Positions 58,872 to 64,000 of a stretch of DNA of 64,000 nucleotides are shown piece after piece (within the stretch, counting starts at the first letter, position 1; every line of letters starts with the position of its first letter). A program made the translations under genes and the position numbers. The DNA comes from SFTJ01 sp045613305 (GTDB lineage Bacteria > Bacteroidota > Bacteroidia > Bacteroidales > Muribaculaceae): the NCBI GenBank assembly GCA_045613305.1, contig JAZLAU010000028.1:124001-188000 (forward strand), read 5' to 3'. Below the pieces are notes generated by a model. The model did no database searches. It worked only from the letters and a program-made list of their open reading frames with translations, and was not told the DNA's origin.

Positions 58872-61800
58872 ATGAACGATATCAATAAAACAACAATAAA
58901 GTGGCATTGCAGACGAATGCTTCATGTGGTTGCGGCTGTAGCAATTGCATTAGTGGGCTTTGATGCCTATGCCAAGACGGTGATTGCTAATGTGGTAGAC
59001 CAATACGGAAATCCGCTGTCGAATGTTGAGGTAAAGCAGCGTGGCACAGGATATAGCACAGTTACCGACCAATACGGAAATTTTGAGGTTGACCTTGAAC
59101 GAGGCGGAGTGGTTACACTAAGCCATAGCAACTTCATGGCCAAGGAAATCAATATTAAGAGCATTAAGAACACCGACAAAGTCTTCACAATAAAACTTGA
59201 AGACAAAGAGGTGACAGGTGCATCGAAAGACATCGTTAGCGCATATGATGCGATAGGCGCTGACTCTAATTTGGGTTCAGTTGCAAGTGTAAACAACAAG
59301 CAATTGAATAAGCAAATGAACAGCACAATCATCCCATCGCTTATGGGTAGATTGCCTGGTTTGAACATCATTCAATATCGTGGCTCACGCCTACGTCAGT
59401 CGCAAGCCAATAGCTCAAGCGCCCTAATAGGTTCGATACCGGTGTTGGGTACAGGAGCATATAGCGACAACACTGAATTCTCTATTTCGTCGAGAGGGAC
59501 AGGATTTGTGACATTTGTGGATGGCGTTCAACGCGATTTGTATGCTATCGACCCAGAAATCATTGAATCTGTATCGATTCAAAAAGATGCGTTGTCTACA
59601 ATGTTTATGGGTATGAAGAGCTCTCGTGGTGCTCTTATCATCACAACAAAGAACCCAAAATCAAAGAACTTCCAAGTTTCGTTCACAGCAAAGATGGGTA
59701 TCAACTCTACGTTGAAAAATCCAAAGCCTCTAAACACCTATCAATATGCATATTTGCTAAACGAAGCATTGACTAACGACGGCAAGTCGCCAATGTACAG
59801 TTACGAAGATTTTGAAAAGTTCCGTAACGGCTCGGCAATGTATACACACCCATCAGTAAATTGGTATGACCAAGTGCTTGGCTCAAGTGCCATTTCACAA
59901 TCATACAATGTGAATGTGTCGGGTGGTAATAATTTTGCACAATATTTTGTTAGTGCCGGAATATATGGCGATAATGGCTTGTTCAGAGACAATAATGAAA
60001 AGTATAAGACCAAACTTACTCTAAACCGTTACTCAATAAGCTCAAAGGTTAACATCAACGTAACCCGCGACTTCACTGCAGGCATTTCGGTTTTGGCACG
60101 TCTTGAAGAAGGTAACCAACCTGGTGGCTCAGGCACAGGCTATAGCGACTTGTTGCTAAATGTGTATCGTACACCAAACAATGCCTATCCGATTAAGAAC
60201 CCTAACGGCACATGGGGTGGTAATGTTTCATATAACAACAACCTTTATTCGCAAGCATTTAACTCAGGTTACATTATAGACGACACTCGCGACATCTTGG
60301 GTACAGTGGATTTGAAGTATGACTTCAACCGCATAGTTAAGGGTCTATCGGTTCGTGCATTGGCTAACTTTGCAATCCAAAACAAGTCAATCACAAATCG
60401 TACGATGCGTTCGCCTGTATATCAATATGCAGAAACTGACGGTAAGCCTGGTTACTCAATGTTTGGTAGTGTAGCAGCGCAATCAAACAACTACACAGCA
60501 GTGTCATCATATCAACAAATGTATGGCAAGTTGTCGGTAGACTATGAACGTCGTTTTGGCTTGCACGGAATTAAGGCATCGTTGAGTGGCGACACACGTC
60601 AAGAACTTATCAACTACGACTTGCCACGAATCCCATCAAACGTATTCCAAAATCTATCGTACGACTACGATAAGAAATATTTCGTACAATTGGCAGTGGC
60701 AGAAAGTTACTACAACCGCTATGGCCATGACAAGCGTTGGGGAACATTCTACGCAGCCGGATTGGGTTGGGATATTTCACGCGAATCGTTTATGGACGCT
60801 ACCAACGACTGGTTAGACCAATTGAAGTTGCGTGCAGTGTATGGTAAGACAGGTAACGGTATCGACAACACAGGTTACTACACTTATTATCAAACCTACG
60901 AAAACAATGCGGCAAGCTGGTACATGATGGGTACATCGCAAGGCCAATTCCGCACCACATATGAAACTACACCTTTGGCTAACGAATACCTAACATGGGA
61001 AAAGGCACACAAGGTGAATGTGGGTTTGGATGCACAACTTTTGAACGGACGCTTGGCAGTTTCGGCCGACTACTACAACGACAACTATTTCGATTTGTTG
61101 CAAGTTAGAGGAAAGTCGATTGAAATTATCGGTCAAAGTTATCCAGCAGAAAACATCGGTAAGATGCGTCGCACAGGTTTGGAATTGCAAGCAACATGGC
61201 AAGACCACGTGGCTGATTTCAACTACTTCGTGACAGCAAATTATAGCCTTGAAGACAGCAAGGTGCTTTTCATCGATGAGCAAAATCAACCATACGACTA
61301 TTTGCGCCGTACCGGAAGATCGGGCAATGCAGTGTTTGGTTTGACAGTTGACGGTTTCTTTAAAAGCGAAGAAGAAATTAAGAATAGCCCAATAATGAAG
61401 GGTTACACCAATATTCGTCCTGGCGACCTTAAGTATCGCGATTTGAACAAAGACGGCGTTATTGATGATTTCGACCAAAGCGTGATTGGCGGCGATAAGC
61501 CAACATCGTATTTCGGCTTGGAATATGGCTTGAGCTGGAAGGGCTTGGAATTCTCAATGCTATGGCAAGGCGTGTATAACCGCGACCTAATGCTAAACGA
61601 CTGGAACTTGCTTGAAGGTTTCCAACAATATGGCCAACACTATTGTCAATCATACGAATTGATAATGAACCGCTGGACACCAGAAACAGCCGACTCAGCA
61701 CTATTGCCACGTTTGTCGGCCGGAGGAAACAACTACAACCACCACGCATCGTCGTTCTGGTTGAAAGATGGCGATTTCATTCGTTTGCGTAATGTGGAAA

Positions 61801-61982
61801 TTGCTTACACATTGCCAGAATCGTTCTGCCGTAACTATCTTGGCGGTTTGCGTCCAAAGGTGTTTGTTAGCGGACAAAATCTGTTGACATTTGCCGGATG
61901 CGACTGGGTAGATCCAGAAGTAAGTTTCACAAGTTATCCATTGCAACGCACTTGGAGCATGGGGGTTAATCTTAAGTTCTAA
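58872..61982 (+). CDS. SusC/RagA-family TonB-linked outer membrane transporter
   Basis: The 1036-residue protein has an N-terminal signal region ending 'ALVGFDAYA', then a carboxypeptidase-regulatory-like domain ('VIANVVDQYGNPLSNVEVKQ', 'STVTDQYGNFEVDL'). The TonB plug follows at ~130-270 ('SLMGRLPGLNIIQYRGSRLR', 'FSISSRGTGFVTFVDGVQRD' and 'IESVSIQKDALSTMFMGMKS'). The remaining ~760 residues form the 22-strand barrel and end 'PLQRTWSMGVNLKF', with the terminal aromatic needed for Bam assembly. It imports oligosaccharides across the outer membrane using TonB energy. It pairs most simply with the SusD gene 20 bases downstream. Confidence 0.93.
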   Translation: MNDINKTTIKWHCRRMLHVVAAVAIALVGFDAYAKTVIANVVDQYGNPLSNVEVKQRGTGYSTVTDQYGNFEVDLERGGVVTLSHSNFMAKEINIKSIKNTDKVFTIKLEDKEVTGASKDIVSAYDAIGADSNLGSVASVNNKQLNKQMNSTIIPSLMGRLPGLNIIQYRGSRLRQSQANSSSALIGSIPVLGTGAYSDNTEFSISSRGTGFVTFVDGVQRDLYAIDPEIIESVSIQKDALSTMFMGMKSSRGALIITTKNPKSKNFQVSFTAKMGINSTLKNPKPLNTYQYAYLLNEALTNDGKSPMYSYEDFEKFRNGSAMYTHPSVNWYDQVLGSSAISQSYNVNVSGGNNFAQYFVSAGIYGDNGLFRDNNEKYKTKLTLNRYSISSKVNINVTRDFTAGISVLARLEEGNQPGGSGTGYSDLLLNVYRTPNNAYPIKNPNGTWGGNVSYNNNLYSQAFNSGYIIDDTRDILGTVDLKYDFNRIVKGLSVRALANFAIQNKSITNRTMRSPVYQYAETDGKPGYSMFGSVAAQSNNYTAVSSYQQMYGKLSVDYERRFGLHGIKASLSGDTRQELINYDLPRIPSNVFQNLSYDYDKKYFVQLAVAESYYNRYGHDKRWGTFYAAGLGWDISRESFMDATNDWLDQLKLRAVYGKTGNGIDNTGYYTYYQTYENNAASWYMMGTSQGQFRTTYETTPLANEYLTWEKAHKVNVGLDAQLLNGRLAVSADYYNDNYFDLLQVRGKSIEIIGQSYPAENIGKMRRTGLELQATWQDHVADFNYFVTANYSLEDSKVLFIDEQNQPYDYLRRTGRSGNAVFGLTVDGFFKSEEEIKNSPIMKGYTNIRPGDLKYRDLNKDGVIDDFDQSVIGGDKPTSYFGLEYGLSWKGLEFSMLWQGVYNRDLMLNDWNLLEGFQQYGQHYCQSYELIMNRWTPETADSALLPRLSAGGNNYNHHASSFWLKDGDFIRLRNVEIAYTLPESFCRNYLGGLRPKVFVSGQNLLTFAGCDWVDPEVSFTSYPLQRTWSMGVNLKF

Positions 61983-62002
61983 TTTCAGGAGGAATAAACA
62001 TT

Positions 62003-63766
62003 ATGAAACTAAATAAAGGAATATCTATATTAGGCGCGGGTCTGTTGATGCTATCGATGGCTGCCTGCAACGACAATTACGAAAAGGAACCAGTAGAAAA
62101 GTTTACGCTCGACTACGTGTTCTCAACTACAGACTCTGTAGGTAATCAGGCTCGCTACTTTTTGAACACGATGTATCAGCAGTTGCAAAACGGCCACAAC
62201 CGTTTGGGCTCTGATTATCTGGATGCAGCGAGCGACGACGCAATTTCAATTCAATACGACAAGTCGGATGTGTATAAGTTGGCGATGGGCCAATACACAG
62301 CAACAAGTTTGATTGGCGGAGAAATGCGTTGGGGCGATTACTATAAGGTGATACGCCAAGCCAATATTCTTATTGAGAATATCGACCGCGTGCCATTTAA
62401 CTTGAAGTATACAAATTCGAAGGGCGAAGAATTGCCGCTAAATGCAGCAATGAAGGCCGAAGCTCGCTTCTTGAGAGCATTTAACTACTTTGAATTGGTT
62501 AAGCGCTATGGTGGTGTGCCAATGGTGGGTGATGAAGTTTTTGACCTTAACGACGATGTGGAACTTCCACGCAGCACGTTTGCTCAATGTATTGACTACA
62601 TCGTGAAAGAACTTGATGCCATTAAGGACGACATGCGTGCATTGCCAACAAATGACGCAAACACCTATGGCCACACTCCAACCATCGAAACTTGCTTGGC
62701 ATTAAAGTCGCGTGTGCTACTATATGCAGCCAGCCAACTTTATAACGAGAATCCTATAGAACCAGGAAATGCCTTGATAGCATATCCACAAGCCGACAAG
62801 GAACGCTGGAATCTTGCTGCTGAAGCGGCTAAGGAACTTATTGACACCTATGGCCACCGCGGTTCGAAGGTTATTGGTTTGACAAGTAATTTCAGAAATG
62901 TGTTCTATGATTTCTATAATGTGAGTGCAAATCCTGAAATCATATGGTTTGTGCAAGGCTCACGCAACACATCGATTGAAAACGCAAATGGTCCGTTGGG
63001 CTTCACCGGTAATGGCATGGGTAATGGCCGTACGTTGCCAACTCAAAACTTGGTGGAAGCGTTCCCAATGAAGGACGGTAAGGCTATAGGCGAAAGCACA
63101 AAATATGCTTATAACGTGGCAACACAATACGACAACCGCGACCCACGCTTGGATTACACAATTATCCACAACGGCTCGCGCTGGTTGACACAAGAAATCG
63201 CAACATATCAAGGCGGTGCACACAACCCTACATCGTCGGCATTGTATACTCGCACAAGCTACTACATGAAGAAATTTATGGGCGCTTGTGAAACCACAAG
63301 CGATTATCAAAGCACATTGCACCTATGGGTAGTGATGCGTTATGCAGAAGTGTTGCTTAACTATGCTGAAGCATTGAATGAATATCTAGATGCTCCAAAC
63401 GAAGAAGTGTATGAATGCATAACAATGCTAAGAAAGCGTGCCGGAATCGAAGCAGGCGACGATAACCTATATGGCTTGAAGGCCGATATGACTCGCGAAG
63501 AAATGCGAACAGTGATACGCAACGAGCGTCGCATAGAGTTGGCATTCGAAGAGCATCGTTATTGGGATATTCGTCGTTGGAGATTGGCCGAAGAAGTGTT
63601 TAGCCAACCTCTAAGAGGATGTCTTGTGATAAGTAGCATGGGTAATGTCAGCATATCAGAAATTGATGTGCTTGATGTGGATTTCGAACCTCATCGTTAC
63701 TACTACCCAATACCTTATTCTGAGGTTATAAAGAATTCTAATATGGAACAAAACCCTAAATGGTAA
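62003..63766 (+). CDS. SusD/RagB-family glycan-binding outer membrane lipoprotein (second)
   Basis: The 587-residue protein has a lipobox in 'GLLMLSMAACNDNYEKEP'. The SusD pattern is complete: 'WGDYYKVIRQANILIENIDR', 'AEARFLRAFNYFELVKRYGG', 'CLALKSRVLLYAASQLYNEN', 'VVMRYAEVLLNYAEALNEYL', 'RNERRIELAFEEHRYWDIRR' and 'RYYYPIPYSEVIKNSNMEQN'. It is the partner lipoprotein of the SusC directly upstream (20 bases). The next SusC begins six bases after it. It differs clearly from the first SusD, so the two probably recognise different glycan parts. Confidence 0.92.
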   Translation: MKLNKGISILGAGLLMLSMAACNDNYEKEPVEKFTLDYVFSTTDSVGNQARYFLNTMYQQLQNGHNRLGSDYLDAASDDAISIQYDKSDVYKLAMGQYTATSLIGGEMRWGDYYKVIRQANILIENIDRVPFNLKYTNSKGEELPLNAAMKAEARFLRAFNYFELVKRYGGVPMVGDEVFDLNDDVELPRSTFAQCIDYIVKELDAIKDDMRALPTNDANTYGHTPTIETCLALKSRVLLYAASQLYNENPIEPGNALIAYPQADKERWNLAAEAAKELIDTYGHRGSKVIGLTSNFRNVFYDFYNVSANPEIIWFVQGSRNTSIENANGPLGFTGNGMGNGRTLPTQNLVEAFPMKDGKAIGESTKYAYNVATQYDNRDPRLDYTIIHNGSRWLTQEIATYQGGAHNPTSSALYTRTSYYMKKFMGACETTSDYQSTLHLWVVMRYAEVLLNYAEALNEYLDAPNEEVYECITMLRKRAGIEAGDDNLYGLKADMTREEMRTVIRNERRIELAFEEHRYWDIRRWRLAEEVFSQPLRGCLVISSMGNVSISEIDVLDVDFEPHRYYYPIPYSEVIKNSNMEQNPKW

Positions 63767-63772
63767 TACATT

Positions 63773-64000
63773 ATGAAAAGACTAATTTTAGTATTGTTCA
63801 GCATAAATCTGTTTGCAATAGCATTTGCGCAGACATTCACTTTGAAAGGTGTTGTGTCATCGACCGATGGTGAGTTGTTGCCTGGCGTAACAGTGCGAGT
63901 AAAAGGCACAAAGGTGGGCTCAGCAACCGATTTAGATGGTGCATTTGCCGTAAAAGCGAATATTGGTGACGTGATTGAATTTTCATTTATTGGTTATAAG
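63773..64000 (+). CDS. SusC/RagA-family transporter, N-terminal 76 residues (runs off window)
   Basis: An open frame starts at ATG 63773, six bases after the SusD stop codon, and continues to the end of the window. The visible part has a signal peptide ('MKRLILVLFSINLFAIAFAQ') and the start of the carboxypeptidase-regulatory-like domain ('FTLKGVVSSTDGELLPGVTV', 'GTKVGSATDLDGAFAV', 'FSFIGYK'), the standard opening of SusC proteins. Plug and barrel lie outside. It may pair with the orphan SusD at 55464. Confidence 0.85.
   Translation, partial: MKRLILVLFSINLFAIAFAQTFTLKGVVSSTDGELLPGVTVRVKGTKVGSATDLDGAFAVKANIGDVIEFSFIGYK

Overview
This window looks like a chromosome segment of a gut-type Bacteroidales bacterium (Bacteroides / Prevotella / Muribaculaceae range; I cannot fix the genus). 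The evidence is three SusC/SusD components, a hybrid two-component regulator with a C-terminal AraC-type domain, GH92/GH2/GH38 lipoproteins and secreted enzymes, DUF6377 and ECF regulators, Por-type C-terminal tails, and promoter candidates of the Bacteroidetes form (TTG, about 20 bases, TAnnTTTG). No tRNA, rRNA, CRISPR array, insertion sequence or integrase was seen.

Layout. 1-8080: the 3' end of a large DUF3320/REase-type helicase, an alpha/beta hydrolase, a secreted GHL10 (DUF187) glycosidase-like protein, a GNAT acetyltransferase, a TPR-sensor hybrid two-component protein whose 3' end holds a (GTTT)7 microsatellite, and a small basic ORF. 8188-13509: a giant secreted protein with Ig-like repeats. 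13685-28494: a run of genes resembling a defence island. On the minus strand it holds a UDG-superfamily-like protein coupled to a 59-residue glycine-zipper peptide, an unknown 340-residue protein, a 1634-residue exonuclease-RecQ-UvrD fusion and an Xre regulator. Diverging on the plus strand is a visibly AT-rich two-gene unit: a protein with a SIR2-like and a TIR domain, directly abutting a 1823-residue membrane STAND NTPase with BspA-like leucine-rich repeats and twelve WD40 repeats that are nearly identical at DNA level. 28753-30735: a PP2C phosphatase and a WG-repeat membrane protein, separated and followed by short degenerate tandem repeats. 31122-33497: three small oxidoreductase-type genes. 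33605-40258: a seven-gene TetR-controlled export operon (TetR, TolC-like, HlyD-like, two ABC ATPases, two ABC-2 permeases).

40562-64000 is a polysaccharide utilisation locus. It has a DUF6377 regulator, an ECF sigma factor with no visible anti-sigma factor, a lipoprotein with a Por-like tail, a GH38-like enzyme, a GH92 alpha-mannosidase, two tandem GH2 enzymes (one with an inserted F5/8-type C domain), then SusD, a DUF5004-like lipoprotein, a DUF4961-like lipoprotein, SusC, SusD and the start of another SusC running off the window. The enzyme set (GH92 + GH38 + beta-mannosidase-like GH2) suggests mannose-rich glycans such as N-glycans or yeast mannan; this is inference.

The best candidate for an undescribed system is 21457-28494. 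A TIR protein whose SIR2-like half appears to have lost both catalytic residues is paired with a membrane-anchored STAND ATPase, whose WD40 repeats look like a homogenising, variable recognition surface as in fungal HET-E/HNWD proteins.
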